In this document: positions 25,201-33,612 of the stretch, piece after piece
How positions within the stretch are numbered: position 1 is the stretch's first letter
Layout of the letters: each line of letters opens with the position of its first letter
Assembly: GCA_013397695.1 (NCBI GenBank)
Contig: VYZI01000183.1
Span: 651,448 to 715,447 of the forward strand
Direction: 5' to 3'
Length of the DNA: 64,000 bases
Source of the DNA: Centropus unirufus
Lineage: Eukaryota; Chordata; Aves; Cuculiformes; Centropidae
Position numbers and translations under genes: made by a program
Notes under the pieces: model-generated
What the model was told of the DNA's origin: nothing
The model's database searches: none
What the model saw: only the letters and a program-made list of their open reading frames with translations

Positions 25201-28200
25201 GACAATAGCTGGTGTTCAGCTGATGACAATGCTTTCTGCTTCCTCCTAGAAAATAAATGAGTGTCTGCTCAGCATTCCTTGCTCAAGATACCCAATGGAG
25301 TATTTTTTTAAATGTACACATTGGCTGTTCAAGATACCTAAGTTAGAGCTGTCAGCAGAACTTGTAGTTAATTTGGTTTTAGTCTGCTACTATGTAATGC
25401 ATTTAAATTGCAGTGATGTAATGGGCAAGAAAGTGTTTCAAGGAAACATAACAGGAATCCTAACCTGTCTTCCATGAAGTGTGGGGGTTTCTTCTGGATA
25501 ACCCTACTCTGCTTTTACTCCTTTCCTGCAGACCAGGATCAAGGTCACAGGAAAACGAAGACCTCCTAGCAGAATGGCCCGCCGTCTGGCTGCCCAAGAG
25601 TCTGAAGAGAGTGAGGAGGTGGACAATGCTAAAGAATCACCATTCCCTCTACCAAAACAGATATTAGCAAGGGTGAACACAAAGGAGCCTCTTGCTATGG
25701 AAGCGGAGTCCAAGGAAAATGGATTTCTCTCTGGCTTGTCACTACCAGTTCATGGCAGTGTTTTGTCTGCTGAGACAAACAAAACCCTTCCTCCAGAATC
25801 CGCAGACCAAGGGGATGATCTGTTCGAATCGGAAGACCTTTTTGCAAGTGGCTCAACATTCAGGCCAGCTGCACAATCAAAGTTAAAGGAGGGAATGCCA
25901 GACAATGTGACTAACAAAGCCATCAAAGGCAGGGAGAAAAAGCCTGGTATGTCTGTTCTGGGTGATCAGGACAGCAGTGATCTTTTCCAGCCTGTACAGC
26001 AAAAATCTTCAACAAAAAGCAGCCCTATACCTTTTTTGGAGGAAGAGGAAGACTCTCTCTTCACCTGTCAGAAAACTGGGAAAAAGGAGCTGAAATCTGC
26101 TGTCCAGCAAGCTGTTGACCCCTCTGCCCAAGATATCTTTGAGGTAATGGTTGAGCCCGCTACCTTGGCCTTTTTAATTCCTGGGACCATATGCAGACCC
26201 CTCTACTTAGATACAGGCTGAATGGAGGCTGTTGAGTAGGATGGAGTGTGCAGGATAGCTAGTGAAGTAAACTGTCAATCAGGCTCTGCTACTGGGCAAC
26301 AGAAACTCCTTCTTTGGATGTTCACCCCTCTATTAAAGAGTGGATTAAAAGGTGGAGCCTTAACACAGAGCAGACCTGTCACTGAATGTGCCCTAAGAAC
26401 ATACCTGTGATTATGATCTTATTCAGAGTAATAAAGTATTTGGTTCCTATCTGTCAGCTGTCTGTTCAACACACAGCAGCTCAAATAACTCTTTTGAGAA
26501 AAGAATAAAGTTGGCAGGCTGGGCAGCTGATACAAGCTTCCTTGTGCTGTACTTGACCTGTGCACAATGCCACACTAAGGCACTTGCTGAGTCCTTCATG
26601 GAGAGAAAAGACTCAGGCTTCTTGGGTTTGAGAAGGCTGAGGCTGTCAGTCTTCTGAACATCTGAGCTGCTGTGTACAGGTAATTTAACTGTTCTCTTGA
26701 AGTGTGTTGTCTCTTTATGCTTTGCTCCAAGGATGATATATTTGCTACTGAAGCCATTAAACCAATGAACAAAGCAAAAGAGAAAATGCCGGAGACTAAT
26801 CTGTTTGATGATAACGTTGATATTTTTGTGGATCTCACTATAAAACCAAAAGAAAGGACAACCAAGAAAAAGGTGGAACAAAAATCTATATTTGACGATG
26901 ATATGGGTGAGTGTCTAATTCTTGCTGCTAATATCATAATATTGTCCTGAGTTGTATTAATCAGAGACCTTCTAGAGCTCTTTGCTTTCTTTGAAATTTT
27001 CAACTGCTCTGAAATCTCTGGTTATCTTTGGATTGTAACGTATAGATAGGAACTTCCTAAACTTGTGGAATTAGCATGGCATTTAAATGGCTTTGGAGCG
27101 TGTATAAAATTCTGCTGAGAGAAGGAATAGTTCAGTTCCTATAGGGATTTTCTCGCCTGTGGGGACTAGAAAATTTCTCTTATCTGGTGTGAGAGACTAA
27201 TCTCATGTTATGACTGTAAGATAAATTCTCTGTTTCAATTTGCACAGCTCTTTGTATTACACTTAAGATGATGAATCACTGATATGAAGAAATAAGCATC
27301 TCTTCCCACCCCACCTTCATTATTGTGTTGACTGCCTTGGAGCCCATAAAATTTTGTTTACATCCATGTATACCCAGAGCAATTCACAAATACTACACCC
27401 GAGAGCAAAAGCTTGCACTGAATAATTTGTTGAAAAAGCAGCATATAGTAATGTGAAAATATGCCAAGCATGCTTCTCCCTTGTTCTCCATCAGTGGAGG
27501 TGTCAAGTCATTTGGTCTCTGTCTGTATCTGTTCGTACTCAGACTCTTCATGTTTCTTGCTCTTCATGATGGCATGCATTTCTTTTCCTCGTAAGACAAC
27601 AAAGTCCCTTCTTCTCGGGCTTTGATTCTTATCAGTCTTCTTTTTAACTTACTCAAATTGAATCTGACTTACCACTGTTGCTTAAACTGCTATTAAGCAC
27701 TCCAGCTTGATGGAATGACCTTGCTGAGAAGTCTGTAAATGTGTTGGAAAACTTGCCAGACAAGGAACATCTTCAAGTTTCAAAACCTTCTCAATTGATA
27801 TAAAAAGCCCCACGTAACTGCTTGTGACAAGGAATTTGAAGTATGTATTAGATTATTAAAATATCTTATTTTAATAATTTACATTTTTTCATGTAGCCTG
27901 TAGTAAATTAAAGGATTTCCCAAACAACTACCCCTTCTAAATAATTGAGCACAAAAATCCAGACCTCATGTTGGAAATAAAAGCAGTCATATTGTGCCAC
28001 TTGAAAGTATCTTGGAAAATTAGCCGTAACAGAAACTTGTCATTTGCATTTCCACTTTTGACATCTCCTCCAACGTTAGAGTTGCTTGTTTGCTGTAGCG
28101 TATGATCTTGAATCCTATAGCATGTACACTGCTGTGTGTCTGATAGACTTCATCTTCCTCTGGAGTGTTGACTGTTTTGTGGTGCAGCCTATAGGTATGC

Positions 28201-30257
28201 AGTGCCCAAAGCTGTTGAGCTCCAAAACACCATTAGTAGTGCAGGGAAGGTGCCTGAAGGTGGGAATGCTCTGTGGGCAATAGGGTGGTAGAACTGGCAC
28301 TTGTCTGTGCTTTAAGTTAAGGGTTGGCAAAAGTGATCACAGTAGCACTTTTTCAGAGGATGTGTAATGTTGCCTTAGCAAATCCTTTTCGCTGCAAAAA
28401 TGGTAATATAAGTGGCTGCAGTTTGTAGGGGGTGGAGACTGTAAGGTGCTTTCCTTCTTTGTCCTGCCACAGCTCCTAGTCACTCTTACTACAGCAGCTC
28501 CTAGTCACTCTTTACTACAGTCGCGTTAAGCTTGTGGTGGCAGCATTAGAAAAAGCTTTCTCAGGTTATTATCCTCCTAACCTCCTGAGTGACCTTATGG
28601 TTGATGATACAAACATCTTGATATCACCTCTGCCTGTCTGGAAGAGTATGTAAAATGATGATTGAGCTTTCTTGGGCATTGATGAGTATTGTTTTCTATG
28701 GCCAAAACATTCCTATTCCTTAAGCCTTGTCATAAAATGGGAGCAGTACCTCTACTGCTGATGGCACTCACTGTGTTTCCCCTCTACTGTGAAGCTAATC
28801 CATGTGAAACCTTGCTTTGGAGTCATGCCGGTAAGGGATTACTGTGTTTTACTGCCTTTCTAAATTGCGCTTGTGCTGAAATGCTGTCCTGGATTATTCC
28901 TGTGTGATCCCTGTGATCAGCACAGTAGCAGACGTGCTGGAGTGGAAGAAGAAAGTAGAAGAAAAAGATGAGCACGTTGTGATAGGCCACACCATACTTG
29001 GCCTCTGATGCCTAAGGTTAGGATATATGCTGAAGGCTGAAACAATACCTTTTAGACTCTGGACCAGTTAATATAAGACCTCAGTTTTTTTTTAACTAGG
29101 GATTTAAGACCAGTTACTTGCTGCTTATACTGGCCTGTGAATCATTAGCAATCCATATATCTCTTGTGATTTTTTTTTTTTAATCCCCTAATAGTCCAAC
29201 TGCATAATCTGCATATGCTAAACTTAAAAGCTTAGTGTATAGGAAGAGATCCACTGTTGTGTGTGCCCAGGAAACCTCAGGGCAACACTTCAGCATATGT
29301 GTGGTGGTAGCTTCATGTCCTCCCATGAGTTCCATGTCTTTCCTAGCCACACCACACACTGCAGGTGTGTGAGCTCTGGTTCTGGCACAAGGTATAGGGC
29401 TTCATTTCTGCTCATTGGTATCCTTCAGAAGATAATTACTTCTTAATAGTGACATATTTTTCCACTTTATGTTCCTAGCTTATGATTAACAGAAATGCTT
29501 ATGCTGAGGAAGGTGGTGGGAGATGTTGATTCAGGACTGCAGACAGACTTTTTTGATATTTAGCAGGATGGCAGTTGTAGCTGTCTACATCCTTTCATCT
29601 TAGTTATGCTCTGTTCTCAGGTACTTTATGCTGTGTTCTTATTATGCTGTAGATTGAAGATACGCATGTGGCTAGTGAATGTCATAACAGTAGTCTCTAG
29701 CAAATAGCATCTTCTCCGCTTCTGATCTTCTTTTGCAACTGTCTCACAGTCTCAGATCTTTTGGGCTCCTTAGATGCCAATGTTCTAGATAAGAGGGATG
29801 TTATCTGGCACTTGCATGATGGAATTTATTAGTACTTCTCAAATGCTTATGAGAGCTTGAACAGGTTATAAAATACAAGTAGTATTCTGCTGTACTGAGA
29901 AGAAAAAATATTCTTAATTTGACTTACTGCTAACAGCTCCCACGTATGTCCTTACAAAAGCATCTATAATCACAAGCAGCAGTAAAGCATTTTATTTATC
30001 ACAGAATGTCCTTGGCAGCCACTGCTGTGTGCTGGAGACTGTTATGTACCAATGTTACTTCTGTTTGGCAATCACTTCTTCACATTAAAATCTTTTTTTT
30101 TTTCTTTCTCTCCCTTGTAGATGATATCTTCTCTAGCAGCCAAGTCAAGATATCCACTCCAAAAAGCAAATCTTCCCAAGCAGCCTCAGAAGCAAAATCT
30201 GAAAGCAAGACATTGAGCACATTTGATGACCCACTGAATGCCTTTGGAGGCCAATAG
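1164..30257 (+). CDS. WASHC2: WASHC2 (FAM21), WASH complex subunit 2, 3' part of gene; 23 exons, 5' end outside window
   Basis: The 23 exons below join in frame into 1098 codons and a stop. The family member is the extended tail subunit of the endosomal WASH complex. Its tail binds VPS35 of retromer through repeated LFa motifs and binds actin capping protein, which places Arp2/3 activation on sorting endosomes. The window shows a run of such motifs, for example GLFDDEESDLF, DLFDDDEEDDLF, NLFEEEDEEDLF, GLFGDDDEDDLF and NLFDDNVDIF. It also shows a basic KRRPPSRMARR segment and the end FDDPLNAFGGQ, which I recognise from mammalian FAM21. The head domain is absent because the 5' exons precede the window. 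The mammalian proteins are about 1,320-1,340 residues, so roughly 80 percent is here. Mammalian WASHC2A and WASHC2C are recent primate duplicates, so plain WASHC2 is used. Exon edges were chosen from GT/AG sites, phase agreement and remembered mammalian protein order. Confidence 0.95.
1775..1859 (+). CDS. WASHC2: WASHC2 window exon 2
   Basis: The acceptor is cctcag and the donor gtaagt. The 85 nt leave one base over (phase 1). It encodes RPTSFADELAARIKEV, matching the FDELAARL-type segment of mammalian FAM21. Confidence 0.88.
3046..3114 (+). CDS. WASHC2: WASHC2 window exon 3
   Basis: The acceptor is ctccttaaag (an AAG acceptor) and the donor gtagga. It is entered and left in phase 1, 69 nt. 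It encodes KARKTLKDKKEVRVPSD, a basic linker similar to the mammalian PRKTLKEKKE region. Confidence 0.85.
3474..3586 (+). CDS. WASHC2: WASHC2 window exon 4
   Basis: The acceptor is tttctag and the donor gtgaga. The 113 nt end in phase 0. It encodes PPKLTDEDFTPFGSRGG followed by LFSGGRGLFDDEE, very close to the mammalian sequence. The last acidic run is cut by the intron, and its second Leu-Phe is in the next exon. Confidence 0.93.
4897..5605 (-). mobile_element. CR1 LINE fragment, 3' end, 5'-truncated
   Basis: Read on the minus strand, this is the 3' part of an avian CR1 non-LTR retrotransposon. The + strand begins with catagaat (4897-4904), the complement of the CR1 3' terminal 8-mer, followed by the familiar ggtttgggttggaagggacc. 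The minus-strand frame 5250-5582 keeps reverse-transcriptase C-terminal signatures (FNKAKCKVLHLG, EKDLGVLIDEKL, SREVILPFYSALVRP) and then decays, so it is not a functional gene. Similarity fades near 5600, consistent with 5' truncation. It sits in the WASHC2 intron after exon 4, antisense to the gene. Confidence 0.93.
5606..6010. other. Unassigned intronic sequence next to the CR1 breakpoint
   Basis: Beyond the CR1 similarity the sequence changes character: moderately GC-rich, non-coding and unlike the flanking AT-rich intron. It could be ordinary intron, older CR1 sequence too diverged for me to recognise, or another insertion. I cannot name a family. Confidence 0.2.
6550..6622 (+). CDS. WASHC2: WASHC2 window exon 5
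   Basis: The acceptor is gatctacag. It completes the motif begun in exon 4 with SDLFAEAPKGDE. Two donors are possible, gtaagt at 6613 and gtaaga at 6623. The second leaves phase 1 and fits the next exon's best acceptor, so it was chosen. Confidence 0.83.
7393..7449 (+). CDS. WASHC2: WASHC2 window exon 6
   Basis: The acceptor is ctatgatttcag and the donor gtatga; 57 nt, phase 1 in and out. It encodes KSLKKVPAGAVSLFPG, matching the mammalian KKIPAGAVSVF segment. The motif SLFPG|GSDVF is divided by the following intron. Confidence 0.9.
9424..9582 (+). CDS. WASHC2: WASHC2 window exon 7
   Basis: The acceptor is tttttcctgcag and the donor gtacct at 9583; 159 nt. It encodes GSDVF, a Ser/Lys-rich linker, then VLFFDDDDDFFVGA. 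The acidic run uses four GAT codons and a GAC in a row (9531-9545). A donor at 9576 (gttcag) is also in phase but weaker. Confidence 0.9.
10165..10298 (+). CDS. WASHC2: WASHC2 window exon 8
   Basis: The acceptor is cttaatgcag and the donor gtaatg; 134 nt ending in phase 0. It encodes an intact LFa motif within one exon, DLFDDDEEDDLFKEKP, followed by a Thr/Glu/Lys linker. Confidence 0.93.
11732..11824 (+). CDS. WASHC2: WASHC2 window exon 9
   Basis: The acceptor is ttgcttctaaag and the donor gtgagt; 93 nt, phase 0 at both ends. It encodes ETPPRKQRGLFSDEEDAE, the first half of an LFa motif whose DLF follows in the next exon. Confidence 0.92.
12304..12408 (+). CDS. WASHC2: WASHC2 window exon 10
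   Basis: The acceptor is tttgcacag and the donor gtaagt; 105 nt, phase 0 at both ends. It starts with DLFSSSKT, which completes the previous motif, and ends LSLFDDDEE, which opens the next. Confidence 0.92.
13727..13843 (+). CDS. WASHC2: WASHC2 window exon 11
   Basis: The acceptor is tgtattttaag and the donor gtacta; 117 nt, phase 0 at both ends. It starts DLFGAIPAKKQ, completing exon 10's motif, and ends SSSLLFSSDEE, like mammalian ALLFSSDEED. Confidence 0.92.
14907..15070 (+). CDS. WASHC2: WASHC2 window exon 12
   Basis: The acceptor is ttatttttaag and the donor gtgacc; 164 nt ending in phase 2. It encodes EHWSISKPPKLPSED, then an Ala/Lys linker and a complete LFa motif, NLFEEEDEEDLFAIAKE, nearly identical to mammals. 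Confidence 0.92.
15523..15634 (+). CDS. WASHC2: WASHC2 window exon 13
   Basis: The acceptor is ctctcattgtag and the donor gtacct; 112 nt, entered in phase 2 and left in phase 0. It encodes PQKVSLLFEDDATNGESLF, a motif with a longer, less acidic spacer. Confidence 0.91.
16592..16777 (+). CDS. WASHC2: WASHC2 window exon 14
   Basis: The acceptor is taattttgcag and the donor gtgagg; 186 nt, phase 0. It encodes a Glu/Lys-rich, poorly conserved linker (APPFFNERGKEEKEDLPER and onward) without a clear LFa motif. An internal gtagaa at 16688 could act as an earlier, weaker donor, also in phase 0. Confidence 0.78.
17768..17950 (+). CDS. WASHC2: WASHC2 window exon 15
   Basis: The donor is gtgagt. The acceptor is taken as ttttggtggag after a long T-rich tract, giving phase 0; it is non-consensus, and the start could shift by a few codons in the Ala-rich beginning. 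It encodes SSLDLFATSPPALEKD and KVLSLFEEEEEERLDEDDG, like mammalian TVLSLFDEEED. Confidence 0.82.
19231..19254 (+). CDS. WASHC2: Possible WASHC2 24-nt micro-exon
   Basis: A T/C-rich tract ending tcctcctaag precedes 24 nt encoding EALAAGSQ, followed by the donor gtcagc. It is phase 0 at both ends and would insert eight residues between exons 15 and 16 without changing frame. Nothing but splice signals and frame supports it, so it is left out of the 1098-codon total. Confidence 0.4.
19477..19605 (+). CDS. WASHC2: WASHC2 window exon 16
   Basis: The acceptor is cttctccttccag and the donor gtgagc; 129 nt, phase 0. It encodes STGVFQDEELLFSHKIQKD and NDPDVDLFASPKK, among the best conserved blocks of the tail. 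Confidence 0.95.
19811..19903 (+). CDS. WASHC2: WASHC2 window exon 17
   Basis: The acceptor is tctctcttcag and the donor gtatct; 93 nt, phase 0. It carries a complete LFa motif, GLFGDDDEDDLFSTAK, encoded mainly by GAT/GAG codons. Confidence 0.93.
20915..21034 (+). CDS. WASHC2: WASHC2 window exon 18, with GC donor
   Basis: The acceptor is aatgctttcag. It encodes a Lys/Ser/Glu linker (KVAEKKKRKASTGP and onward) with no LFa motif; 120 nt, phase 0. The intron starts gcaagt at 21035 instead of GT. The nearby gtacct at 21039 would leave phase 1 and lead to a stop with the next exon, so the GC donor is preferred. Confidence 0.85.
22557..22619 (+). CDS. WASHC2: WASHC2 window exon 19
   Basis: The acceptor is aattttgtgcag and the donor gtaatt; 63 nt, phase 0. 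It encodes PIKTKEPSSRIGKIQ, matching mammalian FKTKEPSTRIGKIQ. Confidence 0.94.
23270..23482 (+). CDS. WASHC2: WASHC2 window exon 20
   Basis: The acceptor is ctgttttgtag and the donor gtaacc; 213 nt, phase 0. It starts ANLAINPAALLPG and ends GVSFDQPMQADTLHSANK, both strongly conserved. The end leads into the capping-protein-interaction segment of the next exon. Confidence 0.95.
25532..26143 (+). CDS. WASHC2: WASHC2 window exon 21, largest visible exon, capping-protein-interaction segment
   Basis: The acceptor is ctttcctgcag and the donor gtaatg; 612 nt, phase 0. It starts TRIKVTGKRRPPSRMARRL. Together with LHSANK from exon 20 this corresponds to the basic CPI-type motif by which FAM21 binds capping protein CapZ. 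It then encodes a long polar linker and LFa motifs DDLFESEDLFASG, SSDLFQP and EEEEDSLFT, ending QDIFE. Confidence 0.95.
26732..26906 (+). CDS. WASHC2: WASHC2 window exon 22
   Basis: The acceptor is tttgctccaag and the donor gtgagt; 175 nt ending in phase 1. It starts DDIFATEAIKP, completing QDIFE|DDIF. It then encodes NLFDDNVDIFVDLTIKPKE and ends SIFDDDM, the start of the last motif. Confidence 0.95.
26907..30120 (+). other. WASHC2: Last WASHC2 intron, 3.2 kb
   Basis: This is the longest intron I could assign in the visible WASHC2. It contains one notable structure, a 25/26-bp tandem duplication at 28470-28520. No exon, RNA gene or recognisable transposon was seen in it. Confidence 0.6.
28470..28520. 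repeat. Tandem duplication, two copies of 25 and 26 bp
   Basis: The unit starting cagctcctagtcactct is present at 28470-28494 and again at 28495-28520. The copies differ only by one extra T, which suggests a recent duplication in the last WASHC2 intron. Confidence 0.9.
30121..30257 (+). CDS. WASHC2: WASHC2 last coding exon
   Basis: The acceptor is ctctcccttgtag. It starts DIFSSSQVKIS, completing SIFDDDMDDIF, and ends FDDPLNAFGGQ followed by TAG at 30255-30257. This C-terminus is essentially that of mammalian FAM21. Confidence 0.96.
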
Positions 30258-32420
30258 CCAAGGATACAGAGTTGCAAAGAGGCAGCCTTCCTTATATCCT
30301 GTCCAGTACTAATACTCTGGATTCTCTAATCCAGTAGAGTTGAAATGAGATGGCTGCGGATATTCAAATGAGATTACCCATTTGAAATGGTTAGTATTGC
30401 GCTGGGTCTAAGTGCACTAAATGATATATTTTTTAAGAAAAGAGACAGTAACCTTTGCTACCTTGTTTTCACGGTGCCCAGATGAATATAGCCTGTGCAA
30501 TACCTGCAATGAAGTAATCTATTATACAAAATATAGTTTGTTTTATTGAACAGATCTATAGAGAAAATAATGGATACGCAGTAAATAGTCTGTTAAACCA
30601 GATCTGTCTATATGTCTTTTCTCTTTACCACTTGCTAATGTCTGCTTCATGACCAGCTCCAGCTTCTTTTCTGTAATCAAGCAGTTAACAAATCTTAAAG
30701 AAGGACTTGATGCCAGACAGAGATAAGGTATTTCATATTGGCAGCTAATGTGGTCTACACAAATAATGGTTAAAGCTTCTCTGCCGGAAAGTGTGTGTTT
30801 CAGAAGAGCTCCTAGTGCCCCATGAAAACAAGAACCTAAGATTGTCTTCTGTTCAAGTTGCAAGTCACTAAATAAGATTTTCACCTGCTTGAATTCTACA
30901 AAATTTTGTAAATAACACTAAGAGTCCATCTGTAGTGAGCATGCTTGGTGACTTCAAGTTAACAGGCCTTTTTGCATATTCTAGTGCAGAGACTCGCTTT
31001 TGTCCAAAGACTGACTGCCTGCTTTCCTTTCTCATCTGTAACACATTGCAGGCTGTTTACAGGGTCATTATTTTGTGGAATCCCTTTTAAATGTCCAGTG
31101 AATTTGGCTTAGCCTTTTTGCTTCCTGTATTTTCTAGATTGCCCTTCTAGAACTGATGCCATTAACCGTACTTGATGCTCAGTGGTAGAGTCTTGATCTC
31201 CTACATCCATGCAAGCAGAGAGAATACATAAATGCAGAAGGATAGAATATTTCTCATAGTTTAAAGTGACTCCCTGCAATTCTGATTTTAAAACTATAAG
31301 GACTTCTCTCTGAATTTAAAGCACTTGCTCAGAGGACAACTCTGAGGGCAATTCCCATTTTCACGGAAGCCCTTATTCTAATAGATCCAATTCAGTTTCT
31401 TGTTTCTCAAGTTGGATTTACTCTTCCAGGCACAGTAAACACAGCCAAAGCATCCAGTGCTAATGAGGGTAAAGCAGAAGGAAAGGTTGGAAGGAAAAAA
31501 GGAGAAAGATTGTGTATTGATTTGTGCCATAGGTGGGCCTGGCAATGATTCATGTTAAGTGGGGTGTAAGGTTCAGAGTAGCAGCTTGGAAAAGAATGTG
31601 GGAGCTATTCACAAATGGGTGTCTACAGTGAGAGCACTTACACTTTATTTATAGGCATTACATCTGCTGCATATGCCTCATACATGATTTGGACTGCTTC
31701 TTTTCTCCTTTCTTCTGTGCTTGGAAGGATTCTGAGGCATACTGGGGAAGAAAGGAAAACAAGGGTGAATTCTTCTATTTCTTTGCGTTCTCCTCTTTTC
31801 TCAGCCTGCTCATGTTAATAACTTATATTAGCATTGCAAAGAGTGCTGTTCATGAGCCAGGAACCCTGGGGGCCAAAAGCCTTATAGCTGTTCTTAAACT
31901 TTAATGTGAAAGCTCAGTAAAAAAGCTCTTGATCTATATTACAGTGCAAGTTTCTATCAAAATCTCTCCTCTCCCCCCTATTCCTTCCAAACTGGCAGAG
32001 GGAGAATCTCTTCCCTCTGTTAAAATGCATGGCCCTTAATTACCTCCCTCTACCTGACTGCAAAACCTGGTCACTTTGGGGAGGGCTCGGTCCAAGTGGT
32101 GGCTTTGTTAACAGAGTCTTGGGCATGCTGTGTCTTTCCTTTTCCAAATTTGATAAATCATGGCTGCATTGTGCAGGAAGACTGCTGAGCAGCCAGGGCA
32201 GGCTTTTTGTCAGAGGACACCCAGAACTGCTGCATGCGTGTGAAAAACCGCAGTATTTGTACCGCAGGTTCACCGGGTGTGAAACCCATCAGCTGGAGTC
32301 GGGGTAGGTCTTCCATGATGGAAAGTAAAGCGGTTAATGTCATTAGCACCTCCTAATAAGCTAAGCTTGCTTTCCCTACCGTTGTGCTGGAAGATTGGGA
32401 TCGTCCGAGGGAAGCGCTGC
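30258..32420 (+). other. WASHC2 3' UTR and gap to ZFAND4 promoter
   Basis: The sequence after the WASHC2 stop must hold its 3' UTR. I found no canonical AATAAA here. Variants such as AGTAAA near 30580 and AATAAG near 30867 are possible signals, so the transcript end is not placed. No other gene was recognised. Confidence 0.5.
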
Positions 32421-32784
32421 TTCCCTGACCGCCTTGTGTGGAGGCGGGAGCAGCCTCCAGTGCTGACCTTGAGTGAAGGCGGCGAGAGCAGCGCCCGCCT
32501 CCCCCCCCCCCAGGCCCCCGGCCCGGCCCGCGTTATCAGCCCCTGGTCGCTTCTCGGGTTGAGTTTGAGGTGTAAGTCATGTTTCCGCGCCTCTTCGCCG
32601 AGGCGAGGCCCGCGGCGCGCGTCAAGCGACGGGGCCGCAGCCGAGGCCGCCGCGAACCCCGCACGGCCGGAGCCGCCGGGGCTGCATCCGGGCCCTTGGC
32701 CGCGCACGCGCCGCCTCCCCGCGTCCTAACGACCACAACAAGCGAGCGGGGCGCGCCGCGGCCGCCCGCCCCTCGCGGCAGCCG

Positions 32785-32820
32785 ATTGGGCGAGGGGCGC
32801 GGGCACGGGCGCCGCATTGG
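32785..32820 (+). promoter_or_regulatory. ZFAND4: Two inverted CCAAT boxes (NF-Y type)
   Basis: ATTGG occurs at 32785-32789 and at 32816-32820, 31 bp apart, a spacing of about three helical turns typical of paired NF-Y sites. They lie about 30-65 bp upstream of the CATAAA element. Confidence 0.65.
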
Positions 32821-32848
32821 CCCGCGGCAGAGCGGCTGGCGGGGGTGT

Positions 32849-32856
32849 CATAAAGG
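32849..32856 (+). promoter_or_regulatory. ZFAND4: TATA-like element CATAAAGG
   Basis: This is the only AT-rich core element in the densest part of the island. It predicts a transcription start at roughly 32,875-32,890. It is one mismatch from TATAAA, so initiation may still be dispersed, as usual in CpG islands. Confidence 0.5.
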
Positions 32857-32879
32857 CCGGGTAGGCGCGGGGGCTGCCG

Positions 32880-33017
32880 GGCAGCGAGTGGCGGCGCGGG
32901 CGGCTCCCGGCTCGCGACCCTCAACCGCTCGGCCAGGCCCGCCGGGGTCCCGCGCGGCGCGGCTGCGGCAGGAGAGGCGCCTGTTCCCCCCGGGCGGGCC
33001 CGGCGGCGGCCGCTGAG
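32880..33017 (+). other. ZFAND4: ZFAND4 non-coding exon 1 (start approximate)
   Basis: A strong donor, ctgag|gtgaga, closes a GC-rich stretch at 33017. The 5' edge is inferred from the TATA-like element and is uncertain. There is no ATG in the exon, so it is purely 5' UTR. Confidence 0.6.
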
Positions 33018-33612
33018 GTGAGACCCGCGGACCGGCCCGGGCTCTCGGGGCGCCGCTCCCTCAGTGCCGGGCGAGAGCGGCAGCGCTCCAGCCTCTGCCC
33101 TCGGCCGGCACGGAGCGGGATCCTGGGGGAACGGGGAGGCTCCCCCGGGGGCGGGGGGCGCTGGCGTCCTGCCCCGGGGGGAGGGGCGGGGGGGCCGCCG
33201 CTCGCGCCCCTTTGTTTGCGGGCGCAGCGTTCCGCTCTGCTGCCGCTCCTCTGCCTCCCCCGAGCCCCGTGAGTCGCGGGTTTTGTGTATTTCTGGAGTG
33301 TTTTCTCCGGTTCTGACTGCTGAGGGCTCAGCCCTTTTTTGGGTGCCTTTGGGCATCGGTGTCGCAGGTCAGGCCGTCGTGTCGCTCGTGAAAACAAAAT
33401 GAAAAGGTGATGGGAAGCACCTGGAATGCTGGCTGAAACTGGAGTCCTGAAAGTGCGATGCTACTGACACCGCTTGTGGTTATCTGTTGCACGACCTAGA
33501 TACGGTTTTGCTGCTTCTTAATAGCTGTTTATGTGTTCGTTAAGAATAAATTGAAGTTCTCGCCAGCAGTCGCGTTCAGATGTTGTTAGAATTGTGCTTG
33601 TTTGCTTTATAG

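Larger units (their letters stand above)
32420..33290. promoter_or_regulatory. ZFAND4: CpG island at the ZFAND4 promoter
   Basis: Base composition switches abruptly to very GC-rich with dense CG dinucleotides, then returns to AT-rich sequence. The island holds the promoter elements and first exon of ZFAND4. Long open frames on both strands here are a by-product of the missing AT-rich stops. Confidence 0.9.

Noticed and set aside
26447..27003. Overlapping minus-strand frames of 135-144 codons around WASHC2 exon 22
   Set aside because: Antisense to a conserved exon and intron; hydrophobic, low-complexity translation without homology I recognise.
32270..33402. Long open frames on both strands around the ZFAND4 promoter
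   Set aside because: Same GC-composition artefact; Arg/Pro/Ala-rich translations in overlapping frames.
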